Source: Strigamia acuminata (Eukaryota > Arthropoda > Chilopoda > Geophilomorpha > Linotaeniidae). From it: 64,000 nucleotides of DNA. Below the pieces are notes generated by a model, which was given only the letters and a program-made list of their open reading frames with translations, was not told the DNA's origin and ran no database searches. A program made the position numbers and the translations under genes. This document shows, piece after piece, positions 51,151 to 62,093 of the stretch (its first letter is position 1; every line of letters starts with the position of its first letter). The DNA is taken from assembly GCA_949358305.1 (NCBI GenBank), contig OX442314.1, positions 41,486,581 to 41,550,580 of the forward strand, given 5' to 3'.

Positions 51151-51340
51151 AAGTTAGAAACAGTGGCAGGGAAGGGTTGTAGTGGGCGAGGGCGGATTCT
51201 GCCGACACTGCAGTCTTCACTGTACACCACGCCGACTCCTGTTTGTCAGTCCAATGCCATGTGAAATTGTCGCGGGTCAACCGATAGAGGGGCTCTAGCA
51301 AGGTTGACAAATTCGCAAGCACTTGGTTTGAGAAGTTGAA
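51150..51340 (-). pseudogene. Ty3/gypsy RT/RNase H linker fragment
   Basis: The frame reads 'ANLSTLLEPLYRLTRDNFTW', then 'WTDKQESAW' and 'ALAHYNPSLPLFLTL'. This is the typical stretch between RT and RNase H in gypsy pol (pattern LEPLxxL ... W...Q..A ... L.HY.P..PL). It is cut off at the edge of the dispersed repeat. Confidence 0.75.
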
Positions 51341-51439
51341 TCCACTTTTAAGATGCATTCAATCACATTTGTTAAATGTAATGTCTGCATTAAACTACAT
51401 AGCCAACAGTTATTAAAACCATTAACAAACCCCCTTGGT

Positions 51440-51876
51440 TTATGATTAGCCCATTTGCATTTAGGACATTCCCACTTAACGTTATATCTTGTAACATCAA
51501 TAGTAACAACATCATCATCAGACACTAAACAACTAAAGTGATACCAATCTGCATATAACTTGCATTCAACATAATGTCCACCATCTTTTTTTGTTAGAAT
51601 GTCTTCAGGCTAGTAGTTTATCATATTTTTGTGACTGTTTTCCTAGCTTGGAGTGATTGCTAGTTGATTGGCTATTACTTTTCTACTCTTTTGTGGATGT
51701 TTTCTCAGTTTGTTATGTGGGTTTCTTACAGCCAAAGCAGTATCCATTTTATCTAAAAGTGTAATCTTGACTGGTGAAATTAATGGCGTAATTTCATTTC
51801 CAATATCTTGGAGTGGAAGTTGGGCTTTGGAAGGTAAAGCATAATCAAGTTTAGTTATATTAGCCATCCATAACAA
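51440..51876 (-). pseudogene. PHD-finger protein remnant, copy 2
   Basis: The lead-in frame (51643-51876) has 'ISPVKITLLDKMD' and 'KSRKVIANQL', matching copy 1 ('SSPVKIPSLTN'). After a stop and frame change the finger reads 'VECKLYADWYHFSCLV' and 'WECPKCKWANHK'. One of the first Cys residues is Tyr here, so the zinc site is broken. It lies 3' of a copia RT fragment on the same strand, as copy 1 does. Confidence 0.65.
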
Positions 51877-52012
51877 GCCCCATTTTATAAAATCCTCATT
51901 TTTCCACCAATAGCTTGTCTGAAACGTTTATTTGAACTTATGTTACTGCTGTTAAAGTAGTCAAACAATTTTTTCATTTTGCTGGATGTTCGAATATTTG
52001 TTGGTGCTCAAA

Positions 52013-52145
52013 AGGCGAATTAAAGCCGGGAGCGACATCAGCGCTTGAAGTGTCGAATTCATGTAGCATTACCAATATTACGAAATCTAAAAATAAAAAA
52101 ATTTCAAAAACTGATCCCACTCAAATGGCTCAGTCGGAGTGTCCA
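52013..52145. repeat. ~120-bp dispersed segment, copy 1
   Basis: 'AAAGCCGGGAGCGACATCAG' to 'CAAATGGCTCAG' is nearly identical to 60206-60320, where it is part of a retroelement tail ORF. It is a fragment of the same element. Confidence 0.85.
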
Positions 52146-52439
52146 TCACCCAAGCTGCTTAAGAAGGCTCATTTTCGTGAATGCAGCCCAATCCTTCATC
52201 TATGTCGTCTTGCTTCTTAAGTCGGTAACGAGGGGAATCGCAGGGTCTAACGGGTGTGGTGCGGTCAGTCCGGTCCTGGGCCTGAATAATTTGGCCATTT
52301 TTCTGCAAACAAATCCACATACGTAATAAATTATATGCAATCCACGGTCTCAGCCCGAGCATAATCATGGTTTCCCACAAGCACATCTTCGACTTCCCAA
52401 TTTTCTTTTACCGCGACATCTAATTTTGTTGACTCAGCT

Positions 52440-52762
52440 CTAATAACTGGTGCACATGTGTTACCATAGTCCACTCCAGGATGCTGAGAGTAGGCTATTG
52501 CTAAAAGTCTGGCTTTATATTTCTAAATTTCGCCATTTGTTTTTTGTTTGACTTTGTACACCCATCTTGATTTTATTGCCCTTTTACCCGTTGGCAAATT
52601 TTTTACTATCCATACTCCTTGCTTGTGCGTAGATTTTATTTCTTCATCTATTGCAAGTTTCCATTCTCTATGTTTGTCCAATTTCATTGCCTTATTATAA
52701 TTTCTCGAGACTTCAAACTCTGTTGTCTTCATTGCATAACCTAATAAAGTATGAACCTGCAA
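52440..52762 (-). pseudogene. Ty1/copia RT N-terminal fragment
   Basis: The frame reads 'HREWKLAIDEEIKSTHKQGV', then 'LPTGKRAIKSRWVYKVKQK'. After a stop it continues 'YKARLLAIAYSQHPGVDYGN' and 'TCAPVIRAEST', the classic opening of copia RT (EW..A...E, W.LV.LP.G, KARLVA..., TFAPV). It is dead through at least one stop. It covers the part of RT missing at 12.4 kb. Confidence 0.8.
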
Positions 52763-52972
52763 TTAATGCAGGCCATGAGGTGCTGCCCCCCAATAGCACT
52801 GCAGAGCCTACAACTGCCCGTGCAAAGCGGACTAAACACGTAGGCTCTCGTATCAAACTATGGGCGAATGTGGTGGCGACCTTTTTCAATGTCCTGATTA
52901 CACTTGATGCGACTATCTGTTTATTCTTATAAGCTTATCCGCCCAGGAAGGCTAAGTGAAATCGGGTCGGGA

Positions 52973-53725
52973 TGCGAAACAGCGGGCAAGAGTGGAAAGA
53001 GCAAATAAATGAATAAAAGAATTGACTAGCCTTCTTACCTTTATGAAAGTGCGTTTGCTCGGCGAACGAAACGCCGAAACAACACGCCCGCGCCACACGC
53101 ACGTCGCAGCTGTTGCATGTCGCCTTTGACCCGAGCAAGCACACCTAGTTTGCCCTACAAACGCTGACTTCTTGAAACCGTGCAAACGCCGCCACGCTGA
53201 GATAAACGTGGGCCGAATAACACCGAGGACAGAGACAGCGGTGTCGAGCGCCAAAACAAACCTCTGGCGGGAATATCGTGTCTGGGGGGGGGGGCGGCGT
53301 GGGTGGCGAGGCGGGAGTACCGACGCTCCGTTGCCGAGCTACGGCACGATCAACGGGCTCGATGCTGCAAGGAACGCGGTGAAAATAAAGATAACTTTAT
53401 GAATAAAACGGCGATAACACTGGTGGAATTCCCGACTCGTCACAAAGAACGCAGCACACGGACGAGTTTGGCGGGCGGGGGCGGGCGAAATCGGGTTGGG
53501 ATGCGAAACAGCGGGCAAGAGTGGGGTCGAGTAAATGAATGAACGAATTGATTAATCTATATGTGCCTTTTAAAAGTGCGTTTTTTTACTCAACGAACAA
53601 AACGCCAAAAAAATATGCCTCGAAAGCCCTGCAAACGCTCACGTCTTGAAATCGTTAAAATGCCGCCACGCCACAAACAAAAATAAGGTCGCAAATATAC
53701 ATCATATAATTGGTTTTAAAAGATA
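52973..53725. repeat. Dispersed ~540-bp unit, copy 2, plus start of a hairpin-type unit
   Basis: Matches 32033-32620 and restarts near 53503, as in copy 1. It then runs into 'GCCGCCACGCCACAAAC' and 'TTAAAAGATAATG' (53640-53725), where it is joined to the truncated zinc-finger gene. The twin hairpins themselves are absent here. 52763-52972 shows no gene. Confidence 0.7.
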
Positions 53726-55765
53726 ATGCATTTTATGCGTTTAATGCGCTTCTCTTCTTTGCGTTTCTCTTCTTCGCATTTCTCTTCTTCGTCGTTCCCT
53801 GACTTCTCGACGACAGCATGGCTTTTCATCATCAACGCCGTATCAGCAAACGACGAATTTTTCTGCAAAGAAAGCGGGGAAATCAATATTTGGAAAGTGT
53901 CGGCGTAGACGCGCGCGGTAGATTCACTCACCGACATGTCGTCCCATCGGTTGAACATCCCCAGCATCTGGAATAAGTGAGCTTGGATATCTGGATCGTC
54001 ATGATACTAAAAAAAAAAGATAAAAAATAAAAAAATTATATCTAAATAAATAAATCAATAAAAATAAAAATAAAAATATAGATACTTGTTCCGCCTGAGA
54101 CTGTATCGTGAAGAGCAGGAAAGTAACCGAATGTATAGAGAACCGCATACTCCCATCACGAAAGATTTTGATTTCGTGGCGATCGTCCCAATAGTTGGGA
54201 TCGTTGTTGGGTTCGTTGCCCCCTCCACCCAATGGTGGCCAAGGGGCACTGCTGGACTCCGCAACGGGAATCGCCCTCGACCGCAACACCCGTTCCTCTC
54301 CTTGCGCATCACTTTGTTGAAAAGAGGAACGCGACGCCGAATCACCGTCGTTGTCGTCTCCGACGCGCCCTCTCTCCCCCATCCCCGGTGCCCATGCAGT
54401 GCGATACTTGTGTTTGACCAACCAGTGTTTCTCTAGTCGGTCAACCACAGGTCTCGCAATGCAGAATGGGCACCGTTTCAGGGCCTTGTGCATTCCTTTC
54501 AACTTCTAAGAAACAGAGGAAAAAATAAATAAATAAATAAATAAAACAAATCGGCTAATTAATTAAATACCCACCGGCAACAGGAGATCGGGTCTACGCG
54601 AATAGTCCTGCAGATGGTCTCTGACTTTCTTGGAAATCTCGTCCTCGGCCTTGACTGCGTCTAAATGGTGGTGTTGACGCCAATGGCGATAGGCGTCCCC
54701 GCTAAACAACCCGTATTTCGACACCCTTAGGGTACGCGGAAGAGGGAAGGAAAAAAAAAGAAAAAAAGTCAAAATTAGACAAAAAATAAACAAACAAATA
54801 AACAAATCTATGTTCCTTACTGCCCGGGCGTTTGGCGCACAGAGCGCAATAGTACGACTTGCCGCCCTCTATCTGGAGCTTTTCTTCCTTCTTCCCTCGA
54901 TTCGTCTCCCGTCTCCCTCCACTCTGGCGTCGTTGCCGTGTTGGCACCGCCCCCGTCTCCACCTCCCCCACCTTCCGGAGCACCCATTTCTGAAACTCTC
55001 CGAACCGTCGATCCAACTCTATCGACAAGTTGGACGGAAGGTTGGACGGAAGCCCACTCGGTCCTGCCTCGCCAGACGACACCACCGAGCCCTGGGACGC
55101 AGATGTCTTTCGTGTCTGAAAGAAATGAGACGAACGATTGAACAAACGACCAAAGACAAACAGACCAGACAGGTTACCTTCTCTGTCGACCGCGTGACTC
55201 GGGTCTCACGGCTTTCGAATTGTTCCGACCTTTTCGACGCGGGTTCCCATAACGGTGATGCGGGCCGCTTCGACGCGGATCTTCGCGGCTTGGTGATGAC
55301 ACGCGCCAGTTGCTGTTCTTGCGGCGGCGGGGGGGCGATGGGCGCAGATGGTGGCACGGTGAAACACGGCGTCGACATAACCGGGCACGGCGCCGACATG
55401 ATAGGACGTGGTATTGGTGTGAGGATCGGCAATTGCAGCCGTTCCAACCTCACGACGGGGCACATTAAAGGCATTTTGCCTAATGTCGCCGTTGGTTGAA
55501 GTGGTGGCGACCGCGGCGGTGACAGGTCTGGTGACGACGGGACCGTCACAACGCTTGGCATCGTCCAAACACACTGACGTCGAGAATTCGAGTAGCTTCG
55601 CTGTTTTGTCAGAGTCCACTCGAACCAGACTCGACGTGGACGAGGCTGCCACATTCCACGTGTGCGAGAGAAGACATCGTTGTGATTGGGGGTGCCGAAA
55701 AATGATGTGCTCGAACAACGAACAACACGATTGCGTCGCTATCAAACACCGACGTGCCCATTTGT
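53721..55765 (-). pseudogene. C2H2 zinc-finger gene, truncated tandem paralogue
   Basis: This is a diverged, shorter copy of the gene at 56040-58139, head to tail on the same strand. Matching exons are seen: 55178 and above (Pro-rich, 'KRSEQFESRETRVTRSTEK'), about 54820-55110, 54570-54730 ('SKYGLFSGDAYRHWRQHHHL'), 54086-54505 ('RCPFCIARPVVDRLEKHWLV'), 53932-54006 ('YHDDPDIQAHLF') and 53721-53862. The last exon is cut at about 53725 by the dispersed repeat, so the basic tail is lost. The acceptor before the third exon has moved by one base (CTAAG), which would shift the frame. Both point to a pseudogene. Confidence 0.65.
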
Positions 55766-56039
55766 CTGTAAAAAAAAAAACTGACAATCAATCAAACGAA
55801 CCCAATTATCGCGATCTATTCCAACATTGAACCTGGTTTTGATTTTAAAACTCAAAAACAAAAACTTTTATAAATCAAACCACCTGCAAGACTTTTTTAT
55901 TTTTGAGGTTTGACGTTGAAATAAATCATTATCATTTATAAAAATAAAAATAATATTGAACGAGTTTTAAAGGAGTGAAATAAATTAAAATTAAATTTAA
56001 AACATGTATTCGTACATTTGAGGAGCAGATTAGGCGAAT

Positions 56040-57015
56040 TCACTTTTTCTTTCCGGCGCTCGACTTTCCCTTTCCTTTCCTCTTTCTCTTGCTCCTTGCC
56101 CGTTTCTCTTTCTCCTTCCTCGCCAGTTTCTTTTCTTCGTCTTCGTCCTCATCACTTTCCGCATCGTCCTCAAATTCAGAGTTTCTGTAATCTTCGTCGT
56201 CTTCTTTTTCCTCTTCACACCTTTCACCTGTTTCACGCTCTTCTTCCCGGCGTCTCTCTTCTTCACACCCCTCTCCTTCGTCGTTCTCGGGCTCGTCGAC
56301 GACAACAAACCTCTCCTTCATCAGCACCTCATCACCGAACGAGAAATCTTTATTCTGCAAATAAAACGGGAAAATCAATATCTGAAAAGTGTCGACGTAG
56401 ACGCGCGCGGTAGATTCACTCACCAACATGTCGTTCCATTGGTTTAACATCCCCAGCATCCGGAGTAAGTGGGTCTGGATGTCGGGATCGTCCCAATACT
56501 AAAAAAAAATAAAAAATAAAAAAAATATATACATAAATAAATAAATAAAAATAAAAATAAAAATAAAAATATATATACTTGTTCCGCCTGAACCTGAGCC
56601 CGTATCGTAAAGAGCAGGAGAGTAAGCGAATGAATGGAGAACCGCATACTCCCATCACGAAAGATTTTCATTTCGTGGTTATCGTCCCAATAGTTGGGAT
56701 CGTTGTTGGGTTCGCTGCCCCCTTCCGCAACGGGAACCACCCTCGATCGCAACACCCGTTCCTCTTCCTGCGCATCGCCTCGCTGAAAAGATGATGAACG
56801 TGACGCCGAATCACCGTCGTTGTCGTCGTCGTCGTCGTTGTCTCCGACGCGCTCTCCCTCTCCCTCTCCCATCCCCGGTGCCCATGCAATGCGATATCTG
56901 TGTTTGACCAACCAGTGGTCCTCTAGTCGGTCAACCACAGGCCTCGCAATGCAGAATGGGCACCGTTTCAGGGCCTTGTGCATTTTTTTCAACTTCTAGG
57001 AAACAGAGAAAAAAA

Positions 57016-57046
<31 letters not shown>

Positions 57047-58139
57047 AACGAATCGACTAATTGATTAAATACCCACCGGCAACAGGAGATCGGGTCTACG
57101 CGAATAGTCCCGCAGATGTTTCCTGACTCTCTTAGAGATTTCATCCTCGCGCTTAACTGCGTCTAGGTGGTGATGTTGACGCCAATGGCGGTATGCGTCC
57201 TCGCTAAAATACCCGTATTTCGACACCCCTAAGGTACGCGGGAGAGGAAAGGAAAAAAAAAAATAAAAAAAAAATAAAAATTAGACAAAAAATAAACAAA
57301 CAAATAAACAAATGTATGTTTCTCATTACCCGGTTGTTTGGCGCACAGAGCACAATAAAACGACTTCCCGCCCTCTGTCCGGAGTTTTTCTCCCTTCTTT
57401 CCTTTCCCTCCACCCTGGCGTCGTTGCCGTGTTGGCACCGCCCCCGTCTCCACCTCCCCCACCTTCCGGAGCACCCATTTCTGAAACTCTCCGAACCGTC
57501 GATCCAACTCTATCGACAAGTTGGACGGAAGGTTGGACGGAAGCCCACTCGGTCCTGCCCTGCCAGACGGCACCACCGAGCCCTGGGATGCAGATGCCTT
57601 TCGTATCTGAAAGAAATGGAAGGAACGATTGAACAAACGATCAAAGACAAATAGACCAGACAGGTTACCTTTTCCGTCGACCGCGTGACTCGAGTCTCAC
57701 GGCTTTCGAATTGTTCCGACCTCTTCGACGCGGGTTCCCACGATGATGGTGCGGGCCGCTTCGACGCGGATCTCCGCGGCTTGGCGATGACACACGCCAG
57801 TTGTTGTTCTTGCGGCGGTGGTGGCGATTGTCGCGACGACTGTTGCACCAACAACTGCGGAGACGTGTGTTGCGCGGGGGCGATGGTCGCAGACGGTGGC
57901 ACGCTGAAACGCGGCGTCGACATAATGGGGCACGGCGCCGACATGATGGGACGTGGTATCGGTGTAAGGAGTGGCCATTGCAGCCGTTCCAACCTCACGA
58001 CGGGGCGCGATAAAGGCCTTTTGCCTAGTGCCGCCGTTGGTTGAAGTGGTGGCGGTCGCGGCGGCGGCGGGTCTGGTGACGACGGGACCACCACAACTGC
58101 TGGCATCTTCCAAGTGTGCCCTGATGTGCTGGGCAACGA
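56040..58139 (-). CDS. Multi-exon C2H2 zinc-finger protein with acidic and basic tail
   Basis: Six exons with GT-AG borders read on the minus strand: 57669-58139, 57330-57606, 57077-57228, 56579-56995, 56424-56498 and 56040-56354, with introns of 62, 101, 81, 80 and 69 bp. Phases agree throughout (277 + 152 is a multiple of three; the others are phase 0), giving about 568 residues from the first listed exon. Exon 1 is Pro-rich with a basic end. Exons 2-3 join a finger 'YCALCAKQPG' with 'HWRQHH' across an intron. Exon 4 carries 'RCPFCIARPVVDRLEDHWLV' followed by KH (CxxC...HxxxxH). Exon 5 is 'YWDDPDIQTHLLRML'. Exon 6 is Glu/Asp-rich and then Lys/Arg-rich, ending 'KGKSSAGKKK'. It is probably nuclear and nucleic-acid binding; the function is unknown. 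An acceptor (TTTTTTCCCCAG) at 58140 shows that a 5' exon is still missing. Confidence 0.75.
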
Positions 58140-58446
58140 CTGGGGAAAAAATAAATAAATAAATGAATATTCACAATTATGGATGTTCGAAAACACGGGT
58201 TTAAGATTGATTTTTCATTTCTGGTTCAAAAGGAATTTAATGGCCCGAGGCATGGCTATTTGTTGATGGGAAAGTGAGAAAAAAAAACAACAAATTTTAC
58301 TTACTTTTATTAGTTTTAGAAGCATAAATCCAATCAGTTTCTAGTTTTTTATTATTATAAACAACGAATCGTGATGTCGTGACGCCCTTTTCACTGTTGG
58401 AATTGTGAATTTTCGTGCGTATACGTATCGTCGGTGGTTCGTATGC
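58140..58446. other. Region upstream of the zinc-finger gene
   Basis: Expected to contain the missing first exon or promoter of the zinc-finger gene, but no convincing start exon was found. An ATTT-type simple repeat lies near 58148. Confidence 0.3.
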
Positions 58447-58950
58447 TTACAACTGCGCCATGTGAGTCGTTAACGAAGCGTATAGTTTGGAGTTACCCTT
58501 TAGACTACTATCTTTCAACAAAACAAAACAATTTATACAAGTGAAAACGAACTTGTGATGTTGCGATTGGCCAGCCAACGTGGCGACAGGTGAACGGATC
58601 AACGGTAAGCCGATGTGGCGACAGGTCAACGGTAAGCAAACTTCCGTTCGCGATGGCATATTATCGAGCCCGCGCACGTATTTGATGACCTCAGCGATGG
58701 GCCAATTTTTCGTCATATACAAGCTGTTTTGCGTGTTTTGGTTCTGATGTTGTTGACACACAACACATTGTGCCACGTATTGTTCAATCGCCATTGTTAT
58801 ACCCGGCCACCATATTGTTGCTGCCGCCTTATTCTTCATCATGACTATCCCATGATGACCTTCGTGAAGCAAATCCATGGCCTTCTTGCGCAGACTAGAT
58901 GGTATTATCACCCTATGTCCCCATAGCAGTGTGTCATGATGGACTGACAA
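58447..58950 (-). pseudogene. Ty3/gypsy integrase zinc-binding (HHCC) fragment
   Basis: The 167-residue frame begins in retroelement sequence: 'LLWGHRVIIPSSLRKKAMDL', 'HEGHHGIVMMKNKAAATIWW', 'YVAQCVVCQQHQ'. These are the H...H...C..C zinc site and the WWPG helix found before the integrase core. After 'NWPIAEVIKYVRG' the frame goes on into unrelated sequence, and no catalytic core follows. It is a truncated relic. Confidence 0.8.
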
Positions 58951-59009
58951 CAGTCTCTATTTTTATTCTTAATAAATGAAACTTATTATTTCCTAATTGC
59001 CTAATCCGG

Positions 59010-59590
59010 GGGACTAGTGACAAGGCAAAAAAATAAGCCTCATCCTCATTTCATGCCCAATGGACTCCAAATTCCTGAAGGCTTGATTCAAAATGGATGT
59101 AAAATCAGAGTCTGCATGCTCTTTCTCACGACCACAGATTAGGCGAAAACATAGATGCGACACTTGCTTCAAAATCCTTTGTTCAGCGCATGCTGTCAAG
59201 ATCAAGTCGCACAGCAGCGCGCCAAGCGGTAATCACCAATCCTGCGTGGTTTGACTCAACCGCATTATTGGTTCGGTGTGGCTGGTTGTCGACTGTCATT
59301 CGCTCCACACCGATTGAATTTATCCACTTCTCACGCACATACGCCTCGAATAGGTAAATCCTGCGGTCAACGTGGTTGCATCACCAATCAGCCGTAGAAA
59401 TAGTAATTCCGAGAAAAAATGTGGTCCGGGCCCACCGTGGCCTAAAGACATACATATTAGAATAGCAGCTTTTCTGTACAGTTGGCAAGTGACAGCATTA
59501 GAATTCATCGTTAAATGACGCGAATCTTCTGTCCTCTCAAACAATTTGCTATTTTTTAACTCGGTTAGTAATAATCGCCACATTCCTGAA
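59010..59590 (-). pseudogene. HECT-domain and transposase fragments
   Basis: Frame 59320-59583 has 'CQLYRKAAILICMSLGHGGP' and 'PHFFSELLFLRLIGDA', resembling the N-lobe of HECT ubiquitin ligases of the G2E3 type. At 59200-59320 another frame reads 'VDNQPHRTNNAVESNHAGLV', a 'RTNNAVES.H..L' motif common in MULE-like transposases. The two are adjacent on the minus strand and both are broken. They are weak calls. Confidence 0.4.
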
Positions 59591-60025
59591 ATTGTATTTT
59601 TTTTCTTATGTTACGGCCATCACCAAAGGGAGTAGGCAGCAAAGTGTTGCTTCCTATAAGAACTGTTGTATATTTAACAAAGATTCCGTTTTGTAGAGTC
59701 AAAAAATAACGGTGCACTGGGCTGGAGTGTTGGGGGATTAGACAAAGATTTTATTGGGGCTATTTGTGACGTAAACAGGGTAGCGTCACCACACATGTTG
59801 GAAATAGGACACAAGACAGATGGAGTGGACACTCAAAGTACCCCTTTATTGTAAACACAGGGTTACAATGAAACAGGAAAAGGCAAATGTAAAAATCAAA
59901 GCTGAAGTCAAAGGCAAATGTAGAACAACACACTACAAAAAACAAAAAGAAGGCAAGATTTCACGAATAAAATAACTGAATTAAAACACTAAATAAAATG
60001 AACACAACTGCACAAACACAAACAC
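59591..60025. other. Stretch without a supported gene
   Basis: It lies 3' of the retroelement tail ORF on the minus strand, so it may include an untranslated or LTR region; no matching partner was found. Confidence 0.4.
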
Positions 60026-60259
60026 TCAATTATCGAATCCGTAATATTGTGGTCGGCGTCTGTTACGTTGGGGTCGCAGAGCTGGTGCGTCAGCAGAAGG
60101 CGGAACAGTCATTGCCGGCAACAGTGACGAAGGTCGCGCAACCGGAGCTGACGGGCCCGGGCTCAGTGGAGCAGGAAGCGGGGCCGGAGCTGGCGCCTGC
60201 GAATTAAAGCCGGGAGCGACATCAGCGCTTGAAGTGTCGAATTCATGTAGCATTACCAA
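60026..60259 (-). pseudogene. Retroelement polyprotein C-terminal tail
   Basis: The 77-residue frame is Pro/Ala-rich and ends 'LRPQRNRRRPQYYGFDN'. The basic 'RxRRxPxxY' ending is like the tails of gypsy or copia pol after the integrase. The start of the frame lies in a segment shared with 52013-52145. Confidence 0.5.
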
Positions 60260-60319
60260 TATTACGTAATCTAAAAATAAATAAATTTCAAAAACTGATC
60301 TTACTCAAATGGCTCAGCC

Positions 60320-61060
60320 GGAGTATGAGAGGTTATGGTTAGAGCGTGTCTGTGGGGGCGGCGCGGCGAGGCGGGAGTCCCGGCGCTCCGTCGCCGAGCC
60401 ACAGCACGATCGACGGGCTCGATGCTGCAAGAAACGCGGTGAAGACAAAACGAGGATATATGCGCAAACAAACAAAACGGCGACAACACAAAAGTGCATT
60501 TGTTTACTTAACGAATGAAACTCTAAAAAAATATCCCTCGAAAGCCCTGTAAACCCTCACTTCTTGAAACCGTTAAAATGCCGCCATGCCACAAACTAAA
60601 ATAAGCTCGCAAATATACATCAGATAATTGATTTTAAAAGATAATGTGTTTTATTTTCGCAAACAGTTGTCCGCCTTTAGATGGTGATATCAACCAAACG
60701 ACTCTAGACAATGGGTGTCGACGCGATGGTGGGCACGTCGTTTGGACTAATCAATTACGGCAAAATTAGGCATAACACATATTTTAGCAAGCGAGGATGA
60801 GATGTTATATTGACGAACTGAAAAACGACGCTTTTGCTGCACGTGCAAATCGTTGATCCGGCCCGAATCAACGATTTGCGGTGCTTTTAGCGTCTACAAA
60901 CATCCATCCATTATCGACGGGCCGTATCGATAATGGATGTATTTTTTAAATAATTTTTCTTATCAAATCCTCGCTCGATCGAACGTCCTGGCTCGTGCTC
61001 GATCCAGTTTTTGTTTGTCTGTCGGATCGCATACACTGGGAGGCAAAATTAAAAATAGAA
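60320..61060. repeat. Dispersed unit and twin-hairpin unit, copy 4
   Basis: 60330-60560 is a shortened match to the ~540-bp unit. 60560-60960 follows copy 2. Hairpin 1 is 60845-60879 (perfect 13-bp stem, loop CCGGCCCGA) and hairpin 2 is 60905-60939 (perfect 13-bp stem CATCCATTATCGA, loop CGGGCCGTA). The flank after it resembles copy 1. Confidence 0.8.
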
Positions 61061-61080
61061 ATAAAATGACTGATACCCGA

Positions 61081-61140
61081 GCCACTTGCAGTTGAGACAC
61101 TTGCAGTTGAACCACTTGCAGTTGAACCACTTGCAGTTGG
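61081..61140. repeat. 15-bp minisatellite
   Basis: Four units of CACTTGCAGTTGAAC or close variants. The minus strand encodes Ser/Thr/Gly/Ala-rich peptides from it. From 61140 to 61759 no gene is recognised. Confidence 0.85.
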
Positions 61141-61759
61141 AATTGGCAATGGTGAAGTAGTGTCGCTGAGAGATGCCATCGTGTCAATAACCTCACGCAA
61201 CTTTTGCAAGACAACTTGCGTTCTCTGGAAAAAAATAGTTATGGATGCTGCGTTAATAAATCAAATTACAGAATTATTTTTTGCAAGTAAATACGGTGTT
61301 CAAGAAAACCCAAAATCAAAATCTGGAAAAATTAATCTTTATATTTGTTCAAATCATGCAACTCCTAATTTTATCCTCAATGTGCAACTCAAATTTTCCT
61401 GGTTTTCCCGACATTCCGACAGATCACGGTTTTGGTGAATTTGCGTAGCGGCTTGATTGCATCTTGCATTCATGTCGCCTACATGAGTACATGTTTCATT
61501 GCATGTAGCCATTCGCTTCGCATTCGTTTTGCATTCCCATCGCATTCGGGGTAGTTGACGATCAATTGAGCTCGACAGCCGCTGGGTGGCATATTTGGGT
61601 GATAAGACTCTAATTTAAAGGTTGATTCTGTGGACATTGCGCTTGAAATAGCTAGAATCAAACCCCAATTTATCCCTGTATTTTGGATGTCTTCTGAGAA
61701 GACGTTTTAGAATACTCCGTTGTCAAATAGAATGTTTTTTTCTTCGTTAGGCCTATTGA

Positions 61760-62086
61760 CTAGCGGATAATACCCTGGTCTAGGAGATTCTGGTTTGTGG
61801 CTATGCCGACAGGAGCAAGTGCAGAAGCATAGACTTTAGCGGGTTCATTGCTAGCTGCGTGTCTGCAGGCTTCGGCGTGTACGCCTAGACATGGAATTTC
61901 CTCGTAGAGGTTGTGAGTGTCACTGTTTAGTTCTCCATAGTAGCCTCCAAACCCAAGGATTTGCTCGGTGGGTAGGTCTGGTGTGTTAAAGTAAACAGTT
62001 TCACCAGTGGCGGTGGAGATAGTGCCGATTCCTTTAAGGTATAAGGCGATAGGTTCTGGAACATTGAGGGCGGTAGTCATAAACAT
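61760..62086 (-). CDS. Unrecognised 108-residue ORF
   Basis: The frame has coding-like character ('EPIALYLKGIGTISTATGET', 'LGFGGYYGELNSDTHNLYEE', 'IPCLGVHAEACRHAA') and ends at 61760. I cannot assign a family. Its upstream end runs into the 3' edge of the second YqaJ copy at about 62100, so the original start was probably lost. Confidence 0.35.
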   Translation of the reverse strand: MFMTTALNVPEPIALYLKGIGTISTATGETVYFNTPDLPTEQILGFGGYYGELNSDTHNLYEEIPCLGVHAEACRHAASNEPAKVYASALAPVGIATNQNLLDQGIIR

Positions 62087-62093
62087 CTCCCTG

